Counted from the first letter of the stretch, positions 24,549-33,856 are shown. The stretch: DNA of 51,027 bases from Nostoc sp. CMAA1605 (GCF_021596505.1 NZ_PJIZ01000047.1:1-51027); one strand, 5' to 3'. Numbers and translations: made by a program. Notes: generated by a model from the sequence alone, not told the origin.

Positions 24549-25346
24549 TCACTCAATTTCCTCACAACGAATTAATAACTGTTCCATCTGTGCGGCCAGA
24601 GAAATCAAATCTTTCCAAGAAGAACCACTAGCTAAATTTTGCGCGTGGGCTAATTTATTGCGTAACTGTTCCGCAGACTTTAAAAAGCGTTCCCCTGCGC
24701 GTTTGGATTTCAAATCTAATTGTTGTAACAGTTCTGGATGATGTAAAACTAACTCGCGTTTATCACAGAATTGCAGATAGTCTAATAAATCCGTTGCTTC
24801 GTTTCTCTCCTGACTTTCTCGCCATAGTCGTTGGGCTATTTCTACACGTTCAGGTTTGAGAAATTTTTGCCAAGTATCTTGAGGATAATAAATTCTTACT
24901 AACCTCAATAAGTTCATTTCTATTAAAGTAAATAGACCAAATAATAACATTCGCACTGGTGCTTTTTGCAAATCACCGCAGGTCACAATTCCACTCACTT
25001 GATTGCAGTCAAGGACAAATAATCTAGGCGTATCTTGCAAAATAGGTAATAATTTCATTAATGGCGTAGAAATAGCAATGAGTTCTTTAGGATGGAAAAC
25101 TCTTTGATAATCACCACATTTGCCAACAGTAGCTGAGATTAAACTAGCCCGTTCGATGTAACCTGTAATAATATTTCCCGTCTCAATTCCCACAACATCA
25201 AAATCCTGTGTCTGCATCCATTGCAAAACTTCCATTACATCTGCTTCTGCTGGTACAGCCTTTAAAGATTCTGCTACATATTCAATAGTGATATTATTCT
25301 CAAACAAACTCCGCAAATCTTGAGAACGGGATTTTAGGTGTTTCAT
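24549..25346 (-). CDS. CBS-pair protein with C-terminal HEPN-like domain
   Basis: 265 residues, soluble. Residues about 15-130 form a CBS pair: EADVMEVLQWMQTQDFDVVGIETGNIITGYIERASL and STPLMKLLPILQDTPRLFVLDCNQVSGIVTCGDLQ. Such pairs bind adenine nucleotides. The remaining part is helical and ends in SAEQLRNKLAHAQ; RNKLAH fits the R-x4-H motif of HEPN RNases. The gene is therefore a candidate nucleotide-gated RNase or an RNA-binding regulator. No partner nucleotidyltransferase (MNT) or toxin-antitoxin gene is adjacent. The CBS part is confident; nuclease activity is inference. Confidence 0.75.
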   Translation of the reverse strand: MKHLKSRSQDLRSLFENNITIEYVAESLKAVPAEADVMEVLQWMQTQDFDVVGIETGNIITGYIERASLISATVGKCGDYQRVFHPKELIAISTPLMKLLPILQDTPRLFVLDCNQVSGIVTCGDLQKAPVRMLLFGLFTLIEMNLLRLVRIYYPQDTWQKFLKPERVEIAQRLWRESQERNEATDLLDYLQFCDKRELVLHHPELLQQLDLKSKRAGERFLKSAEQLRNKLAHAQNLASGSSWKDLISLAAQMEQLLIRCEEIE

Positions 25347-25497
25347 TAGTTAATAGTCATTAGTCATTAGTCATTAGTCATTGAGCATAAGAAATATAAT
25401 CTACCTTGTCTACCTTGTCTACCTTGTCCACCCAGTCCCCAATCCCCAATCCCCAGTCCCCAGTCCCCAATCCCCAATCCCCAGTCCCCAAACACAT
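25347..25497. repeat. TAGTCAT, CTACCTTGT and CCCCAAT/CCCCAGT heptads
   Basis: TAGTCAT heptads at 25349-25383, CTACCTTGT nonamers at about 25402-25430 and a run of CCCCAAT/CCCCAGT heptads at 25436-25491. They sit between two leftward genes. Confidence 0.85.
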
Positions 25498-25498
25498 C

Positions 25499-25530
25499 AA
25501 ACGCCCAGACTAAAAAAAGTCTGAGCGTTT
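25499..25530 (-). terminator. Hairpin terminator after the copper protein gene
   Basis: AAACGCCCAGACT (25499-25511) pairs with AGTCTGAGCGTTT (25518-25530) with one non-Watson-Crick position and a six-base A loop. It lies 46 bp past the stop codon of the leftward four-helix protein gene. It is likely its transcription terminator, though the T run downstream is weak. Confidence 0.6.
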
Positions 25531-25575
25531 GAAAATTAGGTTGCAGTTAAACTTCTGCTAAGTTTTGAAATGATA

Positions 25576-25938
25576 TTATGCAGGCATCATTTGCATGGAT
25601 CTGCAAGCTTCGGCACATTTGCGACAAGCCATTGCACAGTCCATCATCATTTGGTCGTCTTTCATTTGTTCGCAGGTCATCGCCATGCGATCGCACATTT
25701 CTGCACATAGCATACAGGTGCGTCCCATGAACTCGGAACCGCCCATCATCATGTTCATGCACATCATGCACATTTCCGCGCAGTCACGCATCATGCCCAT
25801 CATGCTCATGTCCATGTACATACCGCCTTTACTCATGCAGTAAGTCATGGTTTCCATACACATTTTCTGACAGTCCATACAGGCTTTCATGCAGGCTTGC
25901 ATTTCAGCAGTCATGGATTCAGCCATCATCATCATCAT
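25576..25938 (-). CDS. Met/Cys-rich four-helix bundle copper-binding protein (Csp-like, DUF326)
   Basis: 120 residues with about 30 Met and 16 Cys. CxxxC and CxxC spacings occur in nearly every helix: CMKACMDCQKMC, CAEMCMMC, CMLCAEMC, CAMACRKCAEAC. This matches the Csp (copper storage protein) family of four-helix bundles that hold many Cu(I) ions inside. The first Met run (five ATG codons) leaves the start ambiguous, but GGAGG lies eight bases before the first ATG (25938), which supports it. No signal peptide is seen, so it is a cytosolic form. It stands alone with its own terminator-like hairpin. Function in copper storage or detoxification follows from the family. Confidence 0.88.
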   Translation of the reverse strand: MMMMMAESMTAEMQACMKACMDCQKMCMETMTYCMSKGGMYMDMSMMGMMRDCAEMCMMCMNMMMGGSEFMGRTCMLCAEMCDRMAMTCEQMKDDQMMMDCAMACRKCAEACRSMQMMPA

Positions 25939-26161
25939 AGGAAATACCTCCGATTTTTTGATGCTTTTGAGATTCCGTAAAGGAACTACTCATAACATTA
26001 ATCACAATTTTTATAGTCGTCAATAGTTTATTTTTGGGATAATTTTAACTACACTAATCCGATGTATTTACGGTTATTCATGAAATAATCTACACATTTT
26101 TACGTCCATTTATCCTGGAAACATTATCCAATAGTGCTTCCAAAGCCTAGTTAAAAAATGT
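25939..26161. promoter_or_regulatory. Upstream region of the copper protein gene
   Basis: This stretch must hold the promoter of the leftward Csp-like gene. Apart from the GGAGG ribosome site at about 25947-25951 I could not identify a metalloregulator operator or promoter boxes with confidence. Confidence 0.4.
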
Positions 26162-26198
26162 GGTTTTATCTAGCCTATGTCTAGTGATAGATAAAACC
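26162..26198 (-). terminator. Intrinsic terminator of the PAS histidine kinase gene
   Basis: GGTTTTATCTA (26162-26172) pairs perfectly with TAGATAAAACC (26188-26198) around a 15-base loop. On the minus strand the stem is followed by ACATTTTTTAA, a T run, as expected for a Rho-independent terminator downstream of the leftward kinase gene that ends at 26317. Confidence 0.75.
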
Positions 26199-26316
26199 GG
26201 TAATCATACTAAAAAATCTGATCAGCTTCAGAGTTATTTTTTGTTGACAATTCTTTAGAAAAATTTCTTGTCAGATATTAAGGCTCTCATATCCGCTTTG
26301 CTCATTTCTCGACTTT

Positions 26317-28824
26317 CTAATGCCGCACTGGAATTTCTATGATGAATTCTGTACCTTTACCTGGGGCGGAGTTGCATTCTAGTTGACCTCCGTGTTTTTC
26401 CGCAATAATTTGATAGCTAATAGACATTCCCATACCTGTACCCTTACCGACTGGTTTAGTAGTAAAAAATGGGTTAAAGATTTTTTGTTGAGTTTCTGCT
26501 GACATTCCTATCCCATTGTCAGCAATGCAAATAGAAATTAAATTTTTGTTTACAACCTTGGTCTTAATATATATTTGGGGATTAATCACTACATAGTGAT
26601 TTTTTAATATTGCCTCTTCTAAAGCATCAATAGCATTAGCAAGAATATTCATGAATACTTGATTAAGTTGTCCGGCGTAACATTCTACTAAAGGTAAAGA
26701 AGCGTAATCCCTAATAACTTGAATAGCTGGACGTTCTGATTGTTCTTTAAGACGATGCTGTAAAATCATCAAGGTGCTGTCAATGCCTTCATGAATATCA
26801 ACAGCTTTAAATTCAGCTTCATCCATGCGGGAAAAAGTTCTTAAAGATAAGACAATTTGACGGATGCGTTGTGTACCTATTTGCATAGATTGTAAAATTC
26901 TAGGTAAGTCATCCTGAATATATTCTAAGTCAATTTCTGAGATGAAATCATACAGTTCTGGATCATTAACTAGGTTTTTCTGTTGATATATATTAATTAG
27001 ATTTAATAAATCACGGGTATGCTCTTCTAAATGACTAATATTTCCGTGAATAAAGTTAACAGGATTGTTAATTTCGTGGGCTACTCCAGCAACTAATTGT
27101 CCTAAACTAGACATTTTCTCTGCCTGAATCATATGACTTTGAGTAGATTGGAGTTCTTGCAGGGTATGTTCTAAATCTTGGTTTTTTTGAATTAGTTCTG
27201 CTTCCATTTGTTGACGTTGCAGGAGAGCTGCTTTTTGCTCAGTTATATCACGTACAATTGTCGAAAGATATTCTACTTCGCCATTAGGAGATTGATGAGC
27301 TAGTATTACTTGATAAACACTAATCTCCTGCCCATTTTTATCTAAAATTGCTGTTTCACCTCTCCAAATTCCCTTATTTATTGCTTCTGGTAATGCTTGG
27401 TTAAAAATAATGTCTATTGCCCAATCAGGATGATTTTTAGAGATAGTTTGTTGCTTTATTTCCTCTACATTATTAATACCTTTTAATTGTCTCCATGCTT
27501 GATTATAGTAGAGGGTATTACCAGAACAATCAGCAATACCAATAAAATCAGGAGTCGCTTCTAAAATTGCGAGTAATCTTGCTTGTTCGGCAGCAGCTTG
27601 TTGACGTTCACGAAGCGCGGCTTGCTGTTCACTAATATCCCTGATGAGTGTGAGGATATGAGGTTTGCCGTTGTAATTAAAAAGTTTTCCTGTGACTTCG
27701 ACATCAAAGTAACTGCCATCTTTGTGTATATCTATACCCTCACCATGAAAAACACCACCAGCATTGACGGTTTTTAAGAACTCCCCAAATAACTGATAAC
27801 AATCGGGGTGGATATAATCTGTAGGAATTAAGTTAAAAATCTCTGCTTGAGAATAGCCGTGCATCTGACAAAAAGCAGGGTTGGCAGCAACAATTTTGCC
27901 ACTCTCTAAATCCATGACACTGATCCCATCACTGACGGTTTCAAAAATACTCCGATACTGGGCTTCTTGTTGGCGGAGTGCTGCTTCTGCGATTTTGTTT
28001 TCGGTAATATCTCTGCCTACAGCATAAATATAATGATCATGAATTGCTGAAGTCCAGGATAACCAGCGATAGGAATTATCTTTGCAAATATAGCGATTTT
28101 CAAAGCGGAAAACCCGCACTCCTTGGCTGAGTTTATCCATTTCTGCCAATGTAGATGCTTGGTCTTCTGGGTGAACTAAATCCATGAAAGATAGGTTTAA
28201 TAGTTCGGCTTGAGAATAACCAAGAATTTTTTCACCGGCGGGGTTAATGCGCTGGAAATAACCGTCTAAGCTAGCGACACAAAGTATATCTACTGACATA
28301 TCGAAGAAGCGATCGCGCTCATCTTCTGTTATCTTTTGATGAGTAATATCTTCGTAAAAACCAAAGACACCAATTACCTCTGCACTGCTACTGCACAAAG
28401 GAATTTTACTGGTTTTTAGCCAAACTTTCCTGCTATCTTTCCTAGCTTGTTGTTCTTCATAGTCCAACTTAGGAATACTACTAGCAATCACATCTGCATC
28501 ATCTTGTCGATAATTGTCTGCAAATTCATGCCAACTTAGATCAAAGTCAGATTTACCCACGATATCTGCTGATGATTTCAATCCAGCATCTTTGGCGAAA
28601 CGTTCATTACATCCCAAAAATTGTAAGTCCCGATCTTTCCAAAAAATCGCTTGTGGTACTGTATTTAATACTACTTGCAAAAAATGCCGAGCTTCTTGCA
28701 ACTCCTGTTCTAGTTTAGTAATAGTTGCACTAGATTCTTGGGCAAATGCGACTAATTGCTGCTTTAATTGAGCATTTTCTTGTTGTAGAAGAGTGATTTC
28801 CTGTTCTAGTGCTTCAGCATACAT
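26317..28824 (-). CDS. Soluble multi-PAS sensor histidine kinase
   Basis: 835 residues, no TM. A coiled coil (residues 1-43) is followed by four PAS domains: about 45-165 (VPQAIFWKDRDLQFLGCNERF), 170-285 (ILCVASLDGYFQRINPAGEK), 288-405 (SDGISVMDLESGKIVAANPAF) and 415-540 (TPDFIGIADCSGNTLYYNQA). A second coiled coil leads to the HisKA-like box MSSLGQLVAGVAHEINNPV with the phospho-His, then NQVFMNILANAIDAL (N box), [24 protein letters not shown] (G boxes). The kinase core closely resembles those at 4511-6414 and 34719-36542. No response regulator is nearby. The sensor input is unknown. Confidence 0.93.
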   Translation of the reverse strand: MYAEALEQEITLLQQENAQLKQQLVAFAQESSATITKLEQELQEARHFLQVVLNTVPQAIFWKDRDLQFLGCNERFAKDAGLKSSADIVGKSDFDLSWHEFADNYRQDDADVIASSIPKLDYEEQQARKDSRKVWLKTSKIPLCSSSAEVIGVFGFYEDITHQKITEDERDRFFDMSVDILCVASLDGYFQRINPAGEKILGYSQAELLNLSFMDLVHPEDQASTLAEMDKLSQGVRVFRFENRYICKDNSYRWLSWTSAIHDHYIYAVGRDITENKIAEAALRQQEAQYRSIFETVSDGISVMDLESGKIVAANPAFCQMHGYSQAEIFNLIPTDYIHPDCYQLFGEFLKTVNAGGVFHGEGIDIHKDGSYFDVEVTGKLFNYNGKPHILTLIRDISEQQAALRERQQAAAEQARLLAILEATPDFIGIADCSGNTLYYNQAWRQLKGINNVEEIKQQTISKNHPDWAIDIIFNQALPEAINKGIWRGETAILDKNGQEISVYQVILAHQSPNGEVEYLSTIVRDITEQKAALLQRQQMEAELIQKNQDLEHTLQELQSTQSHMIQAEKMSSLGQLVAGVAHEINNPVNFIHGNISHLEEHTRDLLNLINIYQQKNLVNDPELYDFISEIDLEYIQDDLPRILQSMQIGTQRIRQIVLSLRTFSRMDEAEFKAVDIHEGIDSTLMILQHRLKEQSERPAIQVIRDYASLPLVECYAGQLNQVFMNILANAIDALEEAILKNHYVVINPQIYIKTKVVNKNLISICIADNGIGMSAETQQKIFNPFFTTKPVGKGTGMGMSISYQIIAEKHGGQLECNSAPGKGTEFIIEIPVRH

Positions 28825-29166
28825 TTAATCATGACCCCCAATGACTACGGTACTAGATGAATAGAAGTGACAAAATTTGCAGTTTTTTTGGCAAAAATCA
28901 TTCTGCTCTACCCGCCGGACTGCAAATAATCCCAGCCTCAGCCTCAGATTTTTGCCAATACTTTCAATGTTTGTGCAGAATTTCAAGACTCCCTTCATTC
29001 ACTACACTCACCGTATTATTCCCAAATCAGATGTTTCATTTACTGCTGGTCACAATAACTTTGCTGAAAAAATATACGTATAAATAATCGGCAGTGACGG
29101 ATGCCACTGCCGATATGTATGTATAAACTAAACTAGTTCAGAGAATTCTAGATTTGAGTAATTTCC
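28825..29166. other. Intergenic region with a hairpin, no gene
   Basis: The gap holds the upstream region of the leftward kinase gene and the hairpin at 29087-29114. Two overlapping open frames on the + strand (28857-29087) have no family resemblance and look like chance. Confidence 0.6.
29087..29114 (-). terminator. Hairpin downstream of the beta-lactamase-like gene
   Basis: ATCGGCAGTG (29087-29096) and CACTGCCGAT (29105-29114) form a perfect 10-bp stem with an eight-base loop, about 50 bp past the stop codon of the leftward gene. On the minus strand ATTTATAC follows, so the T run is poor. Likely terminator. Confidence 0.6.
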
Positions 29167-30444
29167 TCAAGGTTGTCTAGCTGATATAGGCTGTTCTATG
29201 TAGCCGTAGACTAAGCGGGAAACTTGATTGATAAAACTTCTGGCTCTAGCATCACCAAAAGGTCGAGCCACCATAATACCAGCTAGGTAACGCTTGCCTG
29301 AAGGTGTTTCGATAATCCCCGCATCACCTAAAACTCTGCCTAATGTACCTGTTTTGTGGGCAATTACTGAACCTTTACCCAGTCCAGCAGGTAATAAACT
29401 GCGATTTTTGCAGCGCACCATAATATCCATAACTTTGGTATGGCTGGTGCTACTCAATAATTTATTATTGGCGATTAAAGCTGCTACCCGCACTAAATCT
29501 TTAGGACTAGTTGTATTAGTCCCTTTAAAATCACCCAACAGATTGCGAATCACAGTATTTTGCAGTCCCCAACTGCGAAATCTCTGATTTAATTTATTTT
29601 TGCCACCCAATCTATCAATCACCATATTGGTAGCAGTGTTATCACTGATGGTCATCATTCTGGTTGCAGTTTCCAAAAGACTAAACTTAGTCCCTGGTCT
29701 TCTATACTGCATATTTCCTGAGCCACCTGTCATTAAATCACGTCGCATCACCAGAGTTTCGTTGAGGCTGACTCTACCAGCATCGACTTCTTGAAACAAT
29801 GCAATTAAAATGGGGAATTTAATTGTGCTAGCAGCCGGAAATATTTTCTCGCCGTTGATGTCTAAATATTCTCCTGTTTCCATATCCAAGAAAAACATCC
29901 CTGGAGAAAGAGAACTATAGCGAGACATCAATCTTTTAATTTCTTTGTCAAGTTGGGAAATCTCTTTATTTAAAGGAACAACCCCAGCAAATGTGAAATT
30001 ATTAGTTACGGGGATAGCAACTTTTTCTTCCCCATTAGTAACAGTTTGATTATCGCTTCTCTCAATTGCAGCTAAGTTGAGAATCCAGTTAGAAGGAGAC
30101 TCGCCTTTAATTACTAATTTGTCTGGAGAAGCTGTATAGCCTGGTGCTAACTCAACTACTATTCTGGCGGTATTATTATCAACTTTACCGATACGAATTT
30201 CTTTGACTGCTGAACCAAAATTTCTGCGGATTGTATCACTTTTAAAGGATGTTTGTGGCAGGTCAATTACTATTCTGGTGGGATTATTAATTAAAAATGC
30301 CTGTGGTTTAACATCAGAATCAGTTGTGATGCTCAGTTGATTTTTAGTGGGATTGAAATTCCATGATTGCAGTTTAGCTGCATTTACAGGAGAAGATAAA
30401 AGGACTGCGCTGATTAAGCTGAGTAGCACAAGAGGTGATTTCAT
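29167..30444 (-). CDS. Secreted AMIN-domain protein with class A beta-lactamase-like domain
   Basis: 425 residues. Signal peptide (LVLLSLISAVLLSSPVNA), AMIN domain (about 23-130: WNFNPTKNQLSITTDSDVKP, NPTRIVIDLPQTSF, TARIVVELAPGY), which usually binds peptidoglycan or directs proteins to division sites. Then a serine hydrolase domain with the class A motifs: S-x-x-K in ASTIKFP, S-D-N in ISDNTATN and K-T-G in HKTGTLG. It may be a peptidoglycan-acting enzyme or a beta-lactamase held at the cell wall. The combination is known in cyanobacteria. Length and motifs are complete. No regulator (AmpR-like) is nearby. Confidence 0.9.
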   Translation of the reverse strand: MKSPLVLLSLISAVLLSSPVNAAKLQSWNFNPTKNQLSITTDSDVKPQAFLINNPTRIVIDLPQTSFKSDTIRRNFGSAVKEIRIGKVDNNTARIVVELAPGYTASPDKLVIKGESPSNWILNLAAIERSDNQTVTNGEEKVAIPVTNNFTFAGVVPLNKEISQLDKEIKRLMSRYSSLSPGMFFLDMETGEYLDINGEKIFPAASTIKFPILIALFQEVDAGRVSLNETLVMRRDLMTGGSGNMQYRRPGTKFSLLETATRMMTISDNTATNMVIDRLGGKNKLNQRFRSWGLQNTVIRNLLGDFKGTNTTSPKDLVRVAALIANNKLLSSTSHTKVMDIMVRCKNRSLLPAGLGKGSVIAHKTGTLGRVLGDAGIIETPSGKRYLAGIMVARPFGDARARSFINQVSRLVYGYIEQPISARQP

Positions 30445-31092
30445 GCGTGTGAGTCGTAAGAAGCAGTAAGGTGTATGTGCCAGATTTTCTGGTGTGTGAT
30501 CGTTTTTCCGGAAAAAGATACAACAAGGTTGTACCTTTATGTCTTTGCTGGCATCGAGACGTTGATTAAATTAAATAGTTCCAATCTCTAATTCCCATAG
30601 CAAAGCGACATTCTTGAACGGAAATTTACTCACTAAATCAGTCTTTCTCAGATTACAATGAAACATGACACAATTAGTTGCCAACTTGCGCTTTTTTATG
30701 AGCAGGTCATAAGTTGGTAACTCTGGTGAATCATTCCAACGGAGAAGTCAACCAATTTTAGATTTTAGATTTTGCGGAAAGTCTGAGCGGAGGTTTCCTC
30801 CGATCAGAACTTTCCAAGACGAATTTTAGATTGACTGTACCCATAACAGATGCAGTTTGAGAATTTGGGATTGATGTTAGCGTAGCTTACACAAAGCCGT
30901 GAGTATTTTAAATTTATACTCGCTACAAGGCGCGGGGATTGCACTAAAAACAATCCAAAATTCAAAATCTAAAATTCAGTGGGTTAACAGTCAAAGAACT
31001 AGCTGCATAAAAAAATTATGGTCAACCTATAGATTCAGTGAAGGGTTAAAACCCAAGCTACACGTTAACACTGAAATTTGAGGAACATAACC
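30445..31092. other. Intergenic region with a structured repeat
   Basis: A 648-bp gap between divergent genes. It contains the nested hairpin at 30774-30815 (listed separately), TTTTAGATTTT and AAAATTCAAAATC-type short repeats at about 30755-30775 and 30955-30980, and the ribosome site GAGG at 31079-31082. An open frame at 30899-31081 is built mainly from repeats and is not convincing. Confidence 0.6.
30774..30815. repeat. Three-part stem repeat (copy 1)
   Basis: GGAAAGT...ACTTTCC, TCTGA...TCAGA and CGGAGG-TTT-CCTCCG are nested stems around a TTT loop. It is flanked by 'TTTTAGATTTT' and 'CAAGACGAATTTTAG'. A second copy with different but still paired bases lies at 38936-38980. Confidence 0.75.
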
Positions 31093-31737
31093 ATGAAACT
31101 ACGTTACTTAACAGGTTCTTTACTCACCGCCACCGCACTTTTGACTAGTACATTTCCTGCTTTTGCAGGGCCATTTAATATTCAGCCATCCGGTGTTTTC
31201 AAGCCAGGTAATGTTCCCAGTGCCGTTGGCAATGTTAAACCTAACACACCTGCACCTACTAGTAATCCCGTAGGTAATAGTGAAATTCAAGGTTTAGGCG
31301 ACCATCAGTCTTGGGTTGACCCCAACACCTTAGCAAAAGACCCTCGTGTTTTGTGTAGCGATGTCGGTTTAGGTAGTAACACTAGGAGTAGCAACACCAA
31401 AATTGCTTTAGCTACCTCTACTAGCACTCGTTCTAGTTCTGCTAGTAGCCATAATGATGGCGGTGGCGGTGGTGTGAGCATTTTTGGTATTGGTGTTAGT
31501 GGTAGTGGTGCTAGCAGAGGTAGCGAAAATCAAAACCAATCTAAAGACACTAGCAGCAACAGTACAGAAGAACGTAGAAGTAGTTCTTCTACGGTGGTTC
31601 AGGGTAAAAATTGTGATGCGTTTGTCAATTCTGCGGCGGCTAGAGATATGAACTATCAAGATAATTTAACTCGCCGCTATGAAATTAAAGTTGGTCGTCG
31701 TGGACAACAGGTTAATCAGTTGTTGGAGGATAAGTAG
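31093..31737 (+). CDS. Secreted Ser/Gly-rich hypothetical protein
   Basis: 214 residues from the ATG at 31093. The signal peptide is clear (MKLRYLTGSLLTATALLTSTFPAFA). The mature protein starts GPFNIQPSGVFKPGN, has a low-complexity middle (STSTRSSSASSHNDGGGGG, GVSGSGASRGS) and a C-terminal part with two Cys (VLCSDVG and GKNCDAF) and AARDMNYQDNLTRRYEIK. I do not recognise a family. I chose the ATG because TTGAGGAA stands 8-9 bases before it; the upstream TTG would be inside this site. Confidence 0.75.
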   Translation: MKLRYLTGSLLTATALLTSTFPAFAGPFNIQPSGVFKPGNVPSAVGNVKPNTPAPTSNPVGNSEIQGLGDHQSWVDPNTLAKDPRVLCSDVGLGSNTRSSNTKIALATSTSTRSSSASSHNDGGGGGVSIFGIGVSGSGASRGSENQNQSKDTSSNSTEERRSSSSTVVQGKNCDAFVNSAAARDMNYQDNLTRRYEIKVGRRGQQVNQLLEDK

Positions 31738-31766
31738 GGACTGGGGACTGGGGATTGGGGACTGGG
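31738..31766. repeat. GGGGACT/GGGGATT heptads
   Basis: Four heptads of GGGGACT and GGGGATT directly follow the stop codon of the secreted protein gene. Confidence 0.75.
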
Positions 31767-31824
31767 TAAAGAGAGGAGTTGAACTGCAATCATGGTGTAT
31801 GGAAGGCGATCGCTCAGTGTCATA

Positions 31825-32649
<825 letters not shown>

Positions 32650-32898
32650 ATGATGACACAAATGACATTTAAGGTGGAAGCATTTTGGGATTCTGAAGCT
32701 GAAGTCTGGGTTGCAACTAGTGATGATGTACCTGGATTAGTGACAGAAGCCTCTACAATAGAGCTTCTCACCCAAAAACTACGAAATATGATTCCAGAAC
32801 TCATTATTCTTAACAAAATCGTTCCTCCTAACTATGCAGGTTCTCTCACGTTTGACTTAATTAGCCATCGACAAGAGTTGATTGAGGTCGCTTCATAG
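32650..32898 (+). CDS. DUF1902 (HicB-like) antitoxin
   Basis: 82 residues (78 if the ATG at 32662 is used). It reads FKVEAFWDSEAEVWVATSDDVPGLVTEASTIELLTQKLRNMIPELI, the half-RNase-H-like strand pattern of HicB and DUF1902 proteins (VPGLVTEAxT). The C-terminal DNA-binding helix-turn-helix of full HicB is absent. The stop is immediately followed by the ATG of a HicA toxin gene. Confidence 0.85.
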   Translation: MMTQMTFKVEAFWDSEAEVWVATSDDVPGLVTEASTIELLTQKLRNMIPELIILNKIVPPNYAGSLTFDLISHRQELIEVAS

Positions 32899-33096
32899 AT
32901 GGGTGCATCGTTTACTCCTGAGTTGAAAAAGGTGCTTTTAAAGGCTGGATGCTATTTTGAAAGGCAAGGTAAAGGAGATCATGAAATTTGGTACAGTCCA
33001 ATTACAGATCGTCAGTTTGTAGTAGACGGAACTATTAAGTCACGCCATACAGCTAACGGCATTTTGAAACAAGCAGGACTTCCTAAAGCCTTTTAA
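32899..33096 (+). CDS. HicA-type mRNA interferase toxin
   Basis: A 65-residue HicA-like protein with a dsRBD-like fold: LKKVLLKAGCYFERQGKGDHEIWYSP, then FVVDGTIKSRHTANGILKQAGL. His28 in KGDHEIW is the expected catalytic His. The gene starts directly behind the antitoxin stop codon. The order antitoxin-toxin is the reverse of the classical hicA-hicB order, as is usual for DUF1902-associated HicA. Confidence 0.88.
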   Translation: MGASFTPELKKVLLKAGCYFERQGKGDHEIWYSPITDRQFVVDGTIKSRHTANGILKQAGLPKAF

Positions 33097-33257
33097 GCGG
33101 AGATAACCATCAGCCGCCTTGTTTGTCATGTCTTCGGTAAATTATCCATGCGATCGCCCTCATATCCCTGATGAGATATACCAAAACCGCTTTGAATGAT
33201 AGATTATTGATGCTGACCTATTAATGAATCTATCAAAGCTATATAGCTGTAATTATT

Positions 33258-33856
33258 ATGAAATTTTTGCACCGTCCTGATCTGTATGGTTGTCTTATTT
33301 CAACCCAGCCAGAAATATTGATTTCAACGGGATTGCTTGGATTCGCCCTACTGGTAACATCTTGATTGACCCTGTGGCTTTATCTAACCATGATTGGAAT
33401 CATCTAGAGTCTTTAGGCGGTGTAGATTGGATCATTATCACTAATTCTGACCATATTCGGTCAGCTAAGGAAATTGCTGATCAAACCTATGCCAAAATAG
33501 CAGGGCCGATCGCAGAAAAAGAGTATTTTCCTTTAATGTGCGATCGCTGGCTAACTGATGGTGAGGAGTTTGTCCCTGGACTCCAGGTGTTGGAAATGCA
33601 AGGTTCTAAGACTCCAGGGGAATTGGTACTGTTACTAGAAGAAACTACCCTAATTACTGGGGATTTAGTCCGCGCCTACAAAGCCGGTAGTTTAGGTATT
33701 CTACCTGATGAAAAGTTGCTCAATAAAGCTGAGGCTGTGGCTTCAGTCCAGCGATTAGCAGCTTTAGACAAGGTAGAAACTATTTTAGTCGGTGATGGTT
33801 GGTCTGTGTTTCGGGATGGACGCGATCGCCTAAAGGAACTGATGGCGACGTTGTAA
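33258..33856 (+). pseudogene. MBL-fold-like protein with a one-base N-terminal frameshift
   Basis: The ATG at 33258 opens MKFLHRPDLYG, then the frame is lost. The good frame begins at 33290 and reads SYFNPARNIDFNGIAWIRPT...GNILIDPVALSNHDW to 33856. One added base after 33292 (TTG to TTGG) rebuilds DLYGWSYFNPARN and a 199-residue protein. The pattern GNILIDPV...DWIIITNSDHIRSAKEIAD and TLITGDLVRAYKAG is that of a metallo-beta-lactamase-fold hydrolase. The classical HxHxDH is reduced to SDH, so metal binding may be lost or altered. It would still be translatable from the TTG at 33290 without the first 10 residues. Confidence 0.75.

Noticed and set aside
28857..29087. Two overlapping + strand open frames
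   Set aside because: No family resemblance, no ribosome site, and atypical composition; they look like chance frames in an intergenic gap.
30899..31081. 60-residue + strand open frame
   Set aside because: Mostly made of AAAATCTAAAATTC-type repeats and it runs into the leader of the next gene.
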